Assembly (NCBI GenBank): GCA_000708835.1
Contig: DF237018.1
Coordinates: 1-64,000, forward strand
Length of the DNA stretch: 64,000 nt
Source: Klebsormidium nitens
Lineage: Eukaryota; Streptophyta; Klebsormidiophyceae; Klebsormidiales; Klebsormidiaceae
Direction: 5' to 3'
Below, one piece after another: positions 11,267-23,518 of this stretch (position 1 is its first letter; every line of letters begins with the position of its first letter). The notes under the pieces are model-generated. The model was not told the origin of the DNA, did no database searches, and was given only the letters and a program-made list of their open reading frames with translations. Position numbers and translations under genes: made by a program.

Positions 11267-13014
11267 GCCCGCCGCGTGGCTGCAGTCCAGATTGAGTACC
11301 AGCAAATATACGGTTGCAGGAAGCAGCTGGGGCCCACTTACCCCTTGGTGAGTGGGCCCCGACAGAACCTGGTTTTCCAAATGTGCGTAAGACTGCCTCA
11401 TTTAGCTACCGGTCACTATACTACGCACGCATGTGCATTTGTGCACTGTCGGGCCAGTATGATGAGCATCATGTACATTGCATGTACGTTTCTCGTCTCC
11501 TAGGAGAGAATGGGTACGTTTAGCTATTCGACCAGCTTCCGATCGAGGTCGGAGAAGCTCATTATCCGAGTCGAGAATGGGAAGGTCGTATACGTATCAA
11601 AGGTACCCGGATCGACGGCGAGACACTTGCGCTTAGTTGCCGGCTTGAAGCCTGCTAGTAACCTGAGTCCAAAAGCTTCTTGAATTAACTCAATTGCATT
11701 CCCAATTGTCATAGATCGCGGGCGCACCGGGAGCCCGAGTGTTGGCATGCCAGCACGCGGCGCAGCTAGGGTCAAAAGGTCTCGTAGCCTCAGGCTCTTA
11801 GTAGGTTCCTGGGGCGCCCGCGGCATATAATCTTAGAATCGGCATGGAGTCATTGAACCTGCGGTAACCGCATTGATACAAAGAGTATATATGACGGCTT
11901 CCGTTCAAAATGTACATATTACGAACACTCATTATAGTATATATACATGAAGTGTGCAAGGCTAGCTAGCGATCATTCAAAGCTAGAACATCATGAACTT
12001 ACCCAGCTAATATATGATGTATACATGCTGTGCATGTCAATCCATGCGATCCGATCCAATTGGTCGAAGATTGAGCTGACGAGTATATGTTGACGGTAGA
12101 CGGTAGTAGCAAGTATAGGTCGTCAAGCTGGCACAATACGGCCATTGCAGTGCCATATAGGGTGCGCCGCGCCTACTGAGCTCCTAGCTCCTAGACGTTC
12201 CTGGGCAAAGCAGCAAACAAAGTTTATCGGCAGGCTCAATTTCTTGAGATTAACTTGCACAATCAATTTCTTGAGATTAACTTGCACAATCATTGGATGC
12301 CCGAGCCTAAGCTGCGGCGGCCACTTTGGCTTGAATGATATGAAGGTTCAATTTCAATCAAATAGAACAACACAGTGTATTCTTGTACACGACAAGTCTA
12401 GAGTTGCCAAAACTGACCTCATCAATGTGGTACGATTGCCTATCATTTGAAAAGGACTTGCCCCAGGCTCAATCCTGGAACTTCAACACAGATGGTCCCA
12501 TCAACACCACTAGGTAACAAACACATGCAAACTCTGCACAGCCAGTTCAGCAAATCCAGGTTGCTAACAAACACAAGCGACCTGCTTCCATGTTTTGCAA
12601 CTCGACAAAAACGTTTAAGAATCAAGAACGGTCCGGATGGCCAATCTAATGCAGTATATATCGCAGTTAGTAGTTAGAGCACAAACGCAGGCTTCCCAGT
12701 CTGGTCTCGTCGCGATTTGGCACGAACTGGTTCGTAATGGTCTGAGCCCCCAGCACACCAATCTGTAAGGCAGAAGCATGCTTCATTTAATGAATGCTGT
12801 TTGATGTTTGTCGATGTTGTGCAGAGGCCTAAGATTCACACGGAACTCTTTGATTAACATCTTTTCCTCAGAGATAGCACAGAAGCGCACGTCAGCGGAA
12901 AGTAGGCAAGGGCCATTGTGAAGTTCTAAGGGTGCGCAAGCAAGATTACCAGCTGCCCAATTGATGGCACCCTTCCTCTTGCCTTTAACAATAACCAGGG
13001 GCCAAGCTATGTGA
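11267..13014. other. Spacer between convergent ispE and OTU genes
   Basis: This holds the ispE 3' flank and the 3' flank of the minus-strand OTU gene. Apart from a 27-bp tandem duplication at 12236-12289 I see no supported structure. A 100-residue minus-strand frame at 11524-11826 has no recognisable family and no splice support, so it is not annotated as a gene. Confidence 0.5.
12236..12289. repeat. 27-bp perfect tandem duplication
   Basis: Two identical adjacent 27-base copies, each starting TCAATTTCTTGAG, occupy 12236-12262 and 12263-12289 in noncoding spacer. The perfect match suggests a recent duplication. Confidence 0.9.
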
Positions 13015-14597
13015 TTAGACACGCTGGTTAGTGGTCGGCATGCAACAGACTTGACGTGAGAGGATGTCAGAGAGGACTTCGTACCAGTGCCTTTCATAAA
13101 TAGAAAGATGGGCCAGTGAGCCACGCTTGGTTTCTTGCCGGCCGAGTGGCGGGGCATGTGCGGTAAGAAGAAGAGATGCCCTTCCTCCTCGGGGCTGGCG
13201 CCGGGGTGTGACTGCACCTGCACGCACCACCAGACGTACAGCTCTGCATCAGCCAAGGACCAGAGGAGCCCTTCTTGCATCTGTGTGGATTCATGTCCAC
13301 GAAGGCACACTAAATATCTTGGTGTGCCCTTGTGGAGAGTGATTGTTGCTCATTAAACTTCCCGCCGGCCAGTGCAATTTTGAAGCAGAAGCATTAGTAG
13401 TCATGCTTCCTGACTCCAGTGCTCAAGTGTGTAGAATCTTCAACCTCCCCGTACTTCCAAGACAATAAAGGGCGCCAGTTTTACACAGGCACCAACTGCC
13501 GCAAGTCAAATGTTGCACCCCGGAAGCCACAGTCTACCCAGCAAATGCAGGTAATTGCCGCAAGAACAACCATCGCATCTTGCGGCATGCCCTCCTACCA
13601 CAGTAGTCGACAATGGGCGCAGAGCCCTCACCACTGTGATCTCGCGCCGCCACTCTGAGGCCAAGCTCTCCAGCGCAATGTCGTCCCCAAACGCGGCCGC
13701 CCTGCCGCTCGTGTTCTCCTCCACACTCAGCAGAGACTCATGAGTGAACACCAGCGTCACAATGTCGTGCTCGTCCGTTGCCCCCCCGGCGCACCGCATG
13801 TACGCTGCCCACGCTGGGCCGTCCTCCACGCGCTGACACCGCTCCGCCAGGATGGCGCCCGCCGCCGCCTCGCGCGCCATGCCGGTGGCCACTAGCTCCT
13901 GGATGGCCGCATCCATTGCCGCCCGCTCCGAGCGCTTGGCCAGCAGCTTCACCTCTTGCAGCACGTGTACACCCCACCCCGCCTCCAAATTTGGCGAGTA
14001 CAAGTTGCGAATCAGCAGATCTGTCTGCGCGCAATCCAGGGCCCCGCCTTGATAGTCCGCGAGGAAGCGCCGGACCGCCAGCGCACGCACATCCGCAGAG
14101 CTGCACCGTTGCCCCTCTGCAGCGAGGCACCGTGCGATGGCAGTGAAGAGGCAGTTGCCATCCGCCTCCACGTCCCCCAGGTAATGCAGCTCCAAGATCG
14201 CGTGGCGCTTCCCGTCTCCAGGGGCAGCCCACAGCACCCCCCTGGTCGCCACATCCTGCATCTGCTTGATCTGCCCGCCCGTCAATGCAGGCACGCTGCT
14301 CCAGTCTAGAAGTGGGCAATCCGCTTCTGTCTCAGGGGGTCCCTGCGAGGGTGGACTCTCCTCCCCATTCTGGGTGGGTGCGCCCATTGAGCTAGCGGAC
14401 TGCACGGGTGCCTGGGGCCAGCTTGGAGGAGACCCGATCCATGCACTCTCCATGCTACAGCTCAGGTTGCGCAGTTGCGGGCTGTACCCACCAGGGTGGG
14501 GGGCTGGCAAAGGGCCCACCTTGGCCCCCATGGCCAGGGGCGAAGCCGCCTCCATTGGGGAAGCCGTGGCGGTGCCCCCACGACCTGGATTCCCCAT
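13015..14597 (-). CDS. OTU-domain cysteine protease (deubiquitinase-like) candidate, 3' end in doubt
   Basis: Exon 1 runs from ATG 14597 to a GTGAGG donor at 13631 (322 codons). After a ~110-residue Pro/Ser-rich leader it carries VEADGNCLFTAIA, the Asp..Cys catalytic loop of OTU proteases, then VRALAVRRFL, a WG..E.KLLAKR segment, and GDDIALESLASEWRREITV, the usual OTU core strand. OTU enzymes cleave ubiquitin linkages. A phase-0 acceptor gives exon 2 from 13217 with HPGASPEEEGHLFFLPH, but this frame misses a His-Tyr motif. The expected catalytic-His segment (LSIYERHWYEVL, near 13100-13065) lies in another frame that ends at 13015. So either a small intron or an indel is present, or the gene is damaged. 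The open frame extends upstream of 14597 without an ATG, so an upstream exon is also possible. The OTU assignment rests mainly on the Cys loop and core. Confidence 0.65.
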
Positions 14598-15760
14598 TAT
14601 GTCTGCGCAGATGGTCAAGGATGCACTGCAGCACCGTGATGGGGGCCCCTGGCCAAGCTGCGGAGGGTCAGGCAGGCCCGAATAAGGATGAAAGCAGCTC
14701 TGGAGCCCCCTGGAGCATCTGACAAGAGATCCGACCCGATTCGGCGATTCCCCTCTGCCGAAATGCGCAGACAGCGGAACACAACTCACAAGCCTTTAGC
14801 CCCAGTGTCAAGTGCTGTACGTGCAAGGCCCAGGGCCATGGTGCTTGCAAGGAAGAAGTTCCTGCGATCCCGGATCGACGGCTTGCAAGTCTTCATCGTC
14901 AACGTCGTACTAAGGTGTCATCGCAGCCGCTCGTTGTCGACTTGAACAGGTCGTGAACGAGACTGACACCGTCGATGTGTCTGCTTGTACCAGTCGCCGA
15001 CGTGGCGGGTCGGAATCTAGCTGGCGGAATCAGGTTCTTGAAGGGCCTCCGAACTTCGAAGGGGGGAAAAGGCGAGGTGCCATATCAGCTTGCAAGGTAG
15101 CTGGGTAGTTCAGCTGGTGGTGCACAAACCTCACCCCACCTGGAGGTTTTCTGCGAGACGTCCCTACTCTCCACCTTGATTGGTAGCTAGGTAGCAGCCG
15201 AGCTTTGCTGTTGTCTGCTCAAACATCTGCAAATCTGTGGGAGGTGGGTCTTGTATCAACCAGGTAGAGGTGTAGCTCGATGGCTCTGTCTGAGGCGCAC
15301 TTGAGTTGCAATGCCGTGCCTTCATTGGGGCTGTCCGCCAGGGCGCCAACCAGGCTACAAGTAAGAGCGCAACTAGCTGCATGCAATTTTCTAGCCCCCT
15401 ACTAGGTAGATCGCCACTGAGTATTCTGCTCGTGGTTACTAGTGCACATCTTATTAAAGCGGGTGGATGGAGTGGGCGACTCTCCGACTTCTTCTGCAAT
15501 CTATGATGGTTTTGGACTTTGATTTTGGATTCTTGAGTTGATTCTTCTTATCCCCATCTAAAGGTCTGAGTGGTAGCTCCTTCTTATCAATCCTTGGTGG
15601 ACTGGTTCTCAAATTCAGAATCCAATCCAATCCCAGCAAGTTTGATTGCAATCAAGCGGAAAGACCAATTGATGTGCGAGGGCAGTTTGTCGGCCATAAT
15701 CACAAGATTGCCACTAATTACAGGGAATGATACCGAACCATTAGATTTGTGTATGTGCAG
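14598..15760. promoter_or_regulatory. Divergent spacer between OTU and fibrillin genes
   Basis: The two flanking genes point away from each other, so their promoters and first exons must lie here. The fibrillin needs an upstream exon with an ATG, because an in-frame TGA at 15728-15730 blocks its first recognised exon. I could not choose that exon: candidate ATGs near 15311 give the wrong phase. Confidence 0.4.
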
Positions 15761-18400
15761 GCCTCTGGTTGCCTCTCAAGAGCGCCCCTGTCGTTCGCGA
15801 GTCTGTGCCGTCCAGTCCTTAGGAAAGCCCACCCAAATCTTGGTGTCCGAGCTTCGGCTGAGGGCTCTTCCGAACGGGCAGCGACTGACCCCAGCTCAGC
15901 AGCGCGGCTAGTCAAGGAGGATACTGCCGCCGCACTGCCGCGCCAGCTGGAGCAGAGTGTGGCCAGGGAGAAGGAGCTAGCGGAGGGTGGGGAAAGGGCA
16001 GAGCCTGCAGATAGTAGAGGGGCAAAGAGCGGGTCTGAAGATCAGGCAGAGAGTAGAGAGGAGAGCGAGGAGAGCGAGGGGCAAGAATTTGGTGACCTCA
16101 AGGTTGCACTTCTGGTGAGTGGGTCAGGTACATACGAGCAAGGATGTGAGGAACAAGCCACAGTGACCTACAAGGTCATCCACCAAGTTCGGTACTGTCT
16201 ACTTAGCGCCCTGAAGTCGTCTTGACATCTCTCACCCCTTGTGACGAGCGCCATCTGTCATACGGTCATCTAGGCATTGTAAAGTAGAATCTAGTTATTG
16301 AACTTGGCCTGGCTATGTGTGCAGAGTCGCGTTGCGGGTCTGGACCGTGGAATTGCAGCGGGGCAAAGGGACAGGCAGGGTGAGCGAACTGGAAACAACC
16401 CCGATAAAGCACATGGCGCCAAAGGTTCACATTTGTAACGGGCAAGATGTCTGATTGTGAAACGGATATGTTGTCAGAGGTAGTAAGATTCGGTTAAGAT
16501 GTTGTTGGCAAGTTTTGTGCGCTGTTGGCAACCAGGAATCTGCACTGAAGCTTGTTTTACATCTGCAAGGCAGGTCCTTGACTTTCAGACTCCTTGTGTT
16601 CCTGCAGCGGTTGACTCTGCTGCCTCTGCCCTGGAGAGCGCTGGCCCTGGCTTGGACCTGCCCAGCCAGCTGGACAAGCTCAACGGCAAGGTCAGCACTA
16701 CACAGCCTGCCACCATATGGAAGCTGGCAGCAAAGATTGAGTACACAGCGTCCCAGGTCGGGTTGTGCGTGTGTTCTTACTGCACACTCTGGTTATTTTG
16801 AAATCTTCTGACTCCATTTCTGTGTTTGACTGTGCAGTGGCGCCTGGTGTACACCAGCAGCTTCTCCTCTGGCTCCCTGGGCGGTTCCCGACCCGGGCCG
16901 CCCTTCGTTGGTAGCAACCTCACGCTCGGCCAGGTGCGTGGCGTCTGCAAATCTCCTGTCAAACTCCTGCTAAGCGCATGTACAGCGGCAGCGTCGTCGT
17001 GATTGTCCTTAAAACAAAGGGAAACCCTTGCTTTACAAAGGCTTCTGTTAGTGCTGTGGCGGTGATGGTTCGTCGTGGCATTAGATTGTTTGATTGTTGA
17101 TAATCAAAAGCAGTGTCACTCAACTGCTGGCGGTGTGCGTGCGCAGGTCTTCCAGCGCATTGACGTTGCGCGGCGTGAGCTGGACAACATTGTGGACCTG
17201 AGCATCAAGGCGCCCCTGCCGTTGCTGCCCCCAGGGGAAGTGACTGCCACGTTGGCGCACTCATTCGAGGTGGCAGGTGCGCCTGCAGGCTTCGTTTGGA
17301 ACGGCCTGGCTTGCGGAACATGGACTTCGTGATTTTTGCGTTGGTCTGCATGTCTGTTGGCTGTGGCATCTTGTCCGAATGCGTGGAAGGAGAACGTGGA
17401 CCAAATTTGCACTTTTCGGACCCTACCAAGCTTTAGTACCCTGTCGACCCGGGTCGGTAAGTCCGGGCCCGGGTTCCTGACTCCTAAAGATCGTACCCAG
17501 TACATTGTACCTGCACCGCATACTGGTAATAGGTACGACTGTAGTCTGCGGGAACGTACCGGGGAAGTGCCGGTACCTTGCTGATCCCCAAGTCAGCGCG
17601 GCCGGGAGAAGCTACCTAATGTGCGTAGTCCAGGGTACAAAACTGTAGAGGATTTCGGAAAGTCCGAATCTTGGTCTACGTTCTCCTTCCACGGGTTCTG
17701 TCTGTTCAGTGGTCAGCCTCTCAGACTTTGGTATGTTTCGTTCTTGCAGGGCCCTCCGACATCCGCATCACATTTGAGGACACGCGCATTCAACCGAAAG
17801 GGTTGCAAGTACCAGAATTGTGAGTGTTGCGTCGCTGGCCCTGTTGCTGATTGCCCCGCTGAGTCCCGGATGGACACATTGATCTTGAAGCGGCCATGCC
17901 TGTGGTTGTTTGGCTGCCTCTTGCGGTCAGCTGGAAGCCTCGATCACCCGACCATCGTTTTTTCGGGATCTCCACCTTCTTGGGTCAAAAGGGCCGGCTT
18001 TCACGCTGACCCGTATTCCCGTTGTTTCCGTGCAGCACGCTGCCATCCCTGCCCGACTTCCTGCGCTCAGGCACGCGGGATGCCCGCAGCAGCTCGTTTG
18101 CCACCACCTTCGTAGACGATCAGGTGAGCCGCAGCACAGCACGCGGTGAAGGACGGACCCGTGGTCGACGGTGGTTCATCTACTGTTGTTTTGGTTGCCC
18201 TTTCATCCTGCAACGCTGCTTTGGACCAGAGCTTACTGTATGCTTCTTCGTGTTGCACAACATCCTTCTCCGGCCTTTAGACTGACGAGCTGCTCTGATG
18301 AGGCCAAGACAGTCCTAACCATCCGGCCTCCGCTTCGCTGTGCCAGGTGCGCATCAGTCGGGGAGATCGCAAGGAGCTCCGTATTTTCGTGAAGGAGTAG
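15761..18400 (+). CDS. Plastid lipid-associated protein (PAP/fibrillin family), 5' exon not identified
   Basis: Fibrillins are plastid lipid-binding proteins of plastoglobules and thylakoids. Recognised exons: 15761-16114, 16325-16379, 16608-16690, 16838-16933, 17147-17276, 17750-17819, 18036-18123, 18347-18400 (309 residues; N-terminus incomplete). The first exon opens at a TGTGCAG acceptor and encodes the end of a transit-like peptide (RKAHPNLGVRAS) and an acidic Glu/Ser-rich linker. Family landmarks follow in order: a VAGLDRGIAAGQRDRQ helix, SALESAGPGLDLP, the hallmark LNGKWRLVYTSS, then GPPFVGSNLTLGQVFQRID, and the closing RISRGDRKELRIFV typical of the lipocalin-like barrel. Phases agree at every junction. 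The subfamily cannot be assigned. An AATAAA lies 85 bases after the stop. Confidence 0.9.
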
Positions 18401-19789
18401 ATAGTAACACAAGGTACATGGGTCCCGTCAGTATGGTACGTCAATCTGTACCCTGTCATTTTTGCACCGGTGATCGAGATGATGAATAAAGTGTATATAG
18501 CATACGCAGAACGAGGTTGGGTTGATCAAATGGCCAGGCTACATTCTATCGGATCTTTCCATTGCCGGTTGAAAAGCAGGGGCTAACGTGTAATGTCAAC
18601 CTAATGTCATAAAAAAAGACTTTTTAGTTTAGGTTTGAGTAATCAAGGCGTGTTGTTTCATAATTTGTCACACCGCAGTCGAATGGAGCCTAGCAGACAA
18701 GCAATGATCTGCATGACTCTGGTGCATGCAGTCAAGGCTCGGGCTGTCTTCAATTTTGATATATCATTGAAGAATGTCGGTTGGTCAAACATCAACATGG
18801 GCCGGCCATGTGGCCAGCTGCCCAATCATAATGACTGAATCATTGTATGAAGTATAATTAGGAGTTAGAGGCTGAAACCGAAAGGCTGAACTGGAACATG
18901 TGTCCGACACACCATGTGCATGGCGGGCCTGTTCGGAAGCTATATCACGCGGGCGCAGCGTGCGTTCATTTCCGCTGCGACAATCATTGGTATTGGTATG
19001 ATCCTTTGGATGGAGATGTAGATGGATCTGCATGACGGTGACTGAGCTGTACGTGACTCTAATCAATATCCCCGAAACGTGTTCGATCGTTGATCGTTCA
19101 AAGAAAAGGTTTTGATTCATATCCTCAGGTCTAGCTCGATCGCGAGCTTATAATTTATGATATATACCACAACGTTTAATGATGCAGCGGCAGGCTGGCA
19201 TGTACATGTGCAATCAATCTCCGCGACACTGTCAGTGTCCCTCGAATGTACAGTACGTATCTAAAGCTGAGATTGCAGGGGGGCCGGGCCCAGCCAGGTC
19301 CAAATAGACTCGAGCGTGCAACTTTTAGATAAGGCAGCATGCCGCTGCCAGCTGAACGAGTCACAGTGAGTCAATGGTGACGGTTCAATAACTCGCTGCA
19401 ACAAGATTGCCGTACTACGACGTCAGATTGTTGGCAACAATACTCCCATGCAACATTGACCGCTCAAGTCAGAGGGCAATAGTGCGTCGGATGCAGTCAC
19501 CCTATGATCAACACCAAGGTCGGATTGGATAGAAGACTGCCCGGAGCTGCACCGAATGCCGGAATTGAGCGTCATATACAAGGCGTGTGCACCTGTCAGC
19601 AGCATGTGTTCATCTAGGCTATGCTACAGGATCACCTACGTCCTACATGATACAGTGCACACCTAGCAGACTTTGACAGCTAGGAGAGCCGCAGCAACTA
19701 GGTATAGGACAACGGGAAGGTACTTCAACGACCTTGCTTCGCAAAAGCAAAGGCCGTCAAATAGCCCAAGAGCTTTGTAGCTCCAGGGG
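18401..19789. other. Spacer between convergent fibrillin and CAF1 genes
   Basis: The two genes end facing each other. An AATAAA at 18485-18490 may serve the fibrillin transcript, though green algae often use other signals. The rest is AT-rich, with no open frame of recognisable content and no clear repeat. Confidence 0.5.
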
Positions 19790-22607
19790 TCATGAAACCG
19801 TCTCGGTATCCTGGCCTAAGCCATACAGCACTCCTGCATACTTGTCCGTAGAACCATTAAAGAAGCCCTCCTTGAGCTTTCGAAACGTGGCGCACGTCAA
19901 CAAGCTGTCCGAGCCAGCCTGATGGCAGGGGCCTGTAAAGAGGAAGAGCTCGTATCAGTGAAACAACGGGAGCGGGCCTGCAGCAATCCCACCTCAGATT
20001 GGTGAACTTCTCGTTTGACCTTTACCCAGCTCACATAACTTAATCACCCTTTTCGCACAGAAGTGGAAAAGACCGCGGCTGAAGCGAAAAAGACATCGAG
20101 GGCGCTCAGGCTGCTAGTCCATCACAACCACAGCGGCATTCGTGCTTGACTGCAAGCCCCTTCGTGATCCAAGGAAGTTGCCCGTCGGGGTTGTTGCAGC
20201 GAGCAAAATCAGCCGCCAATGTTGTGGTTTATACGTGTCAACTGCCCTAAACACTTACCAGAAAAAGTTACGCCCTATATTCTTTTGGATTGTTCGACAT
20301 GGATACCATCGAGAAGCTCAGACTCCGGTTGCTGGGTCTGCTATGCAGGACCCGCTAAATCCATATTCGACTTTCCTGCTGGGAGCAGGAGGGTGGAAAA
20401 CAAGCCTCGTAAACAATCTTTGTGAGTCAACAAAGTTCTCTGCCAAGCTTAACATCGTCTTATTCCTGCTCTGTCGCTTACCTATCCTCTCAACCTCCAA
20501 GATCTCTGCCAGCCGGTTGAGGCCCCCATGCAGGTTGTCGCAGAACTTCATGAGGTACTTGATATCATACACCTTGGGGAAGTACGTCCGCATCAGCTGC
20601 ACACACAACACCCCCCCGTCAGCACCGGGCACCCGCTTGACAGACTTACCCCAAGCTCAACCAGCTTATTCCGCCTGGAGACGTGAAGCCGGCTTTAGCA
20701 CGCAGGCAGTGGCGATTTCAAACAAATGTGAGGAGACTTGTCTAAAAGCGTGCCTCGCTGAGCTTACCTGGAAGAAGTCGGACTCTCCTGAGGGCAGGTT
20801 CTGACAAGTGAGGAGCTTCAGGAGGTACCCAAAGTCGTACCCGCTGTGGAACGTGATCCAGTGCACGTTCTCGTTCAGCACCACCCCGGACGACATCAGT
20901 AGCTCTCCAAACCTGGAGGAAGGCAAACAATAAAGGAGGTCATGCGCAGCCAAGAGCGTACCTCCGTGGATTGATGACCTGTGCGCTTGGCTCAGCAACC
21001 AAGAAACAGAAGAGCTGCTTGGTATCACCATTCCGCAATTGTGGGATGACTTTGATGTGAATTCATTGATCCGGCGGACATGATTACGAACAAAGGAGGG
21101 CAAATATTGAAACTTCATACGGCAGAGGACTCGTGACTAAGCACCAGCATGTGACAAGCACAAGGTGATTCTGCATCAACTGCAAGAAACAGATGATTAC
21201 TCCACTGGAAACTGTGCTCCCCCGTTAATCCAGCCAGACTCTTCATACTGGCAACTTGGGTAAAATCTACCACGGTCAGTGATGCTCAGAAACAAACACA
21301 TTGAAATCTGTACCAATGAAGTCAAGCCACCTAACTCTGGAAACGGAGTTCTCAATGACTGACAGAGCGGCATATCTATCGTGGACTGAAGTGCTTGGGT
21401 CGAGATATTGTATGGGACAGATTATGTACGATTGAACCAGGGCAAAAACAACAGCAACCAGCCAGACCTGGCAGCATGCCCACAAGCGAAAATGGACCAG
21501 ATATTGCACGGGCTGTGGATGCGGAGTACTCCTTGTCAGGCGCACATAATTCTATGTAACGAGATTGCTCATGCCTGGCCACTTGGAGAAAATGTGGCAC
21601 AGATCCCCAAGTCCCATGCTGCAACATATGGTCATGATTGACATTACCAACGAGCAGTAGCAAACTCAACCACCAAGGTAAGCTGCGTCAAACTTGCTCA
21701 GAATCAACCGGACTTGTCTGCTCTTTAAAAGTCTTGCTGAAGATGAGCTGCGTCAAACTTGCTCGGATATTCTGGGCTTGCCTACCCTTTCAAAAGCTGC
21801 AAGCCAACACCTTCTTGCACAAACTAGCAGCTAATGCCACACTGCTGCATGTCCCAGAGGGGGCCTGGCACCGACGTATGGGTATGCAGACCAAGAAGAG
21901 CGTAGCATCCCTTTCGTAAAAGATCAGCAGAAAATAAAGCCAATACAGCAGCCAAACTTGCCGACCTGAATTTCTGAAACAAATGTCAATGTGACAAGGA
22001 GGGACCTGCAACTCAGCTCGTGCTGAAAAGGTAACTCAGTGTTGCAAGTGGATGGAAGACATTGTGACCGAGTGAATGCAGGGGGAAAAAGCTGATCGTA
22101 TCAAAATGCGAAGGACATGAAATGAACAGCGAGCACCTCAACAATTTATAGCCATGTGGAGCCTGCTCACCTTTGAATGTCAATCCCATTCTTCTCATTC
22201 CTTTGGAAATCAATCCCGCTCGTCCTCAACAAGTCGATCGAATCCTGTGCATACATATCTTCCCTGATGTTAAATTCCCGGAAGTTGAACTGCCACACGC
22301 AGTATTCATTTGGCCCACACTGGGGCAGATTCCCGTTCTCATCTGAGAAAGTGAGCCCAAGCTGGATGAGTTTCAACATGTCAACGTTGCAGCGCAGAGT
22401 CTGATAGTGATACTCCGCCGCACTCTTAAATGTCCCCACAGGCCTGACCACGATGCCTGGAAACTCCGTATCCATGGCAAGGTATGGATAATCATCTACG
22501 ATATCCCTTATAAGCTCAAACTCCTCTTCCAGATTGTCTGCCCACACCTCTCGTATACGCAAGGTGCCTCCATTAAGGAGGCTCCCCCCCTTAGATATTA
22601 CCGACAT
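19790..22607 (-). CDS. CAF1: CCR4-associated factor 1 (CAF1/POP2), CCR4-NOT deadenylase catalytic subunit
   Basis: CAF1 is a 3'-5' exoribonuclease that removes poly(A) tails within the CCR4-NOT complex. Exons on the minus strand: 22607-22171, 20912-20768, 20596-20482, 19932-19790 (279 residues, normal for the family). The protein opens after ~15 residues with the hallmark [20 protein letters not shown]. The DEDD nuclease residues are all present: Asp46 and Glu48 in AMDTEFPG, Asp172 in [13 protein letters not shown], and Asp241 in HQAGSDSLL, with His236 completing the DEDDh set. The C-terminus [10 protein letters not shown] is typical. All four exons join in phase at consensus sites. Intron 1 is long (~1.26 kb) and contains a local duplication. 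The ATG at 22607 is the first in frame. It is head-to-head with the CTNNBL1-like gene. Confidence 0.96.
21679..21795. repeat. Imperfect ~55-bp tandem duplication in CAF1 intron 1
   Basis: AGCTGCGTCAAACTTGCTC occurs at about 21681 and again at about 21737. Downstream flanks are also alike (CTTGTCTGCTCTTTAAAAG against CTTGCCTACCCTTTCAAAAG). It lies inside the long first intron and encodes nothing recognisable. Confidence 0.7.
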
Positions 22608-23518
22608 GGACTGGCGCTACACCTTGTCCTCCGCTTCCTAAACATAGGGGGGCACAACCCCTGCTGAGAAATTCTTGCTCGTGTTTGTGCTTGGATCGAG
22701 CTTTCTGCCTTTCTATTCTTAAGATTCTCTTGCCAAACCTCAGCCTCCCCTTCTCTTCCTGAAACATGCCAGGTTCCAAGCAACAGCACCCTTTCTATCC
22801 AACAGACCAGTGCCAGGAGAGAAGCCAAAAACTGCTTGGCGAGGATGCACGCCCCACACACTTTCCAAGTTCCAAGGACTCAGCAAGCTGTATGGACGAT
22901 CCCTAGCACAGCGGTGCGGCGAGGAAGCTGAGCAGCAAAGGCGGACATGAACTCTGCAGCAAGAAGGTTCTTGAAAGGAAGTTGGCAGAACGGTGAATCC
23001 GTCCAGCATCGAATTTGCGCTGGGCCTAGCTTTGCTGGCGACCTCCTAGGTACCGCGGTACGTACGGTACTTGAAGTCTGAAGAAGTGCGAGGGAGCTCC
23101 TGAACGACGATAAGGGTATTCTGAAGGATCACTCATTAAAGAAACGCTTGTTTCTCGTCGAAAACAAACACTAGGTAATCTGCATGTTCGTATCCATGAG
23201 GGGGTACCTACCGGGCGATTGCTGAGCCTGAGGCTGTACGCCGCTGTAGCCTGTAGCACCAGTTGCTGAGTTGGCTGTCAAGTTTCTGCGGAGTTTCTGC
23301 CCCCACTCATTCGTTGTCAAGCCTAGGGCCAAGCCCAGCATACTGAAATCGACAAGGAGTAGGAGGAAGGGGCATGTCCTTGTCGTTGACTTCTCAGCAT
23401 CATAGCAAGTTTCACTCTCTCGCTGCCGCATTTTGGCGGGAAGCCACTCATTTGCGGTGTAGGCCACGTCCAATGTAAGGACTAAAGTTGTTTGTGTGGG
23501 TAAATAGCCGCACGCACA
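22608..23518. promoter_or_regulatory. Divergent promoter spacer between CAF1 and CTNNBL1-like genes
   Basis: About 0.9 kb separates two outward-pointing ATGs, so both promoters and 5' UTRs should lie here. A GGTACCGCGGTACGTACGGTAC stretch near 23048 is palindrome-rich. No TATA box or gene is assigned. Confidence 0.4.

Noticed and set aside
11524-11826. 100-residue minus-strand frame downstream of ispE
   Set aside because: No recognisable motif, no splice context and no upstream start context; it could be chance.
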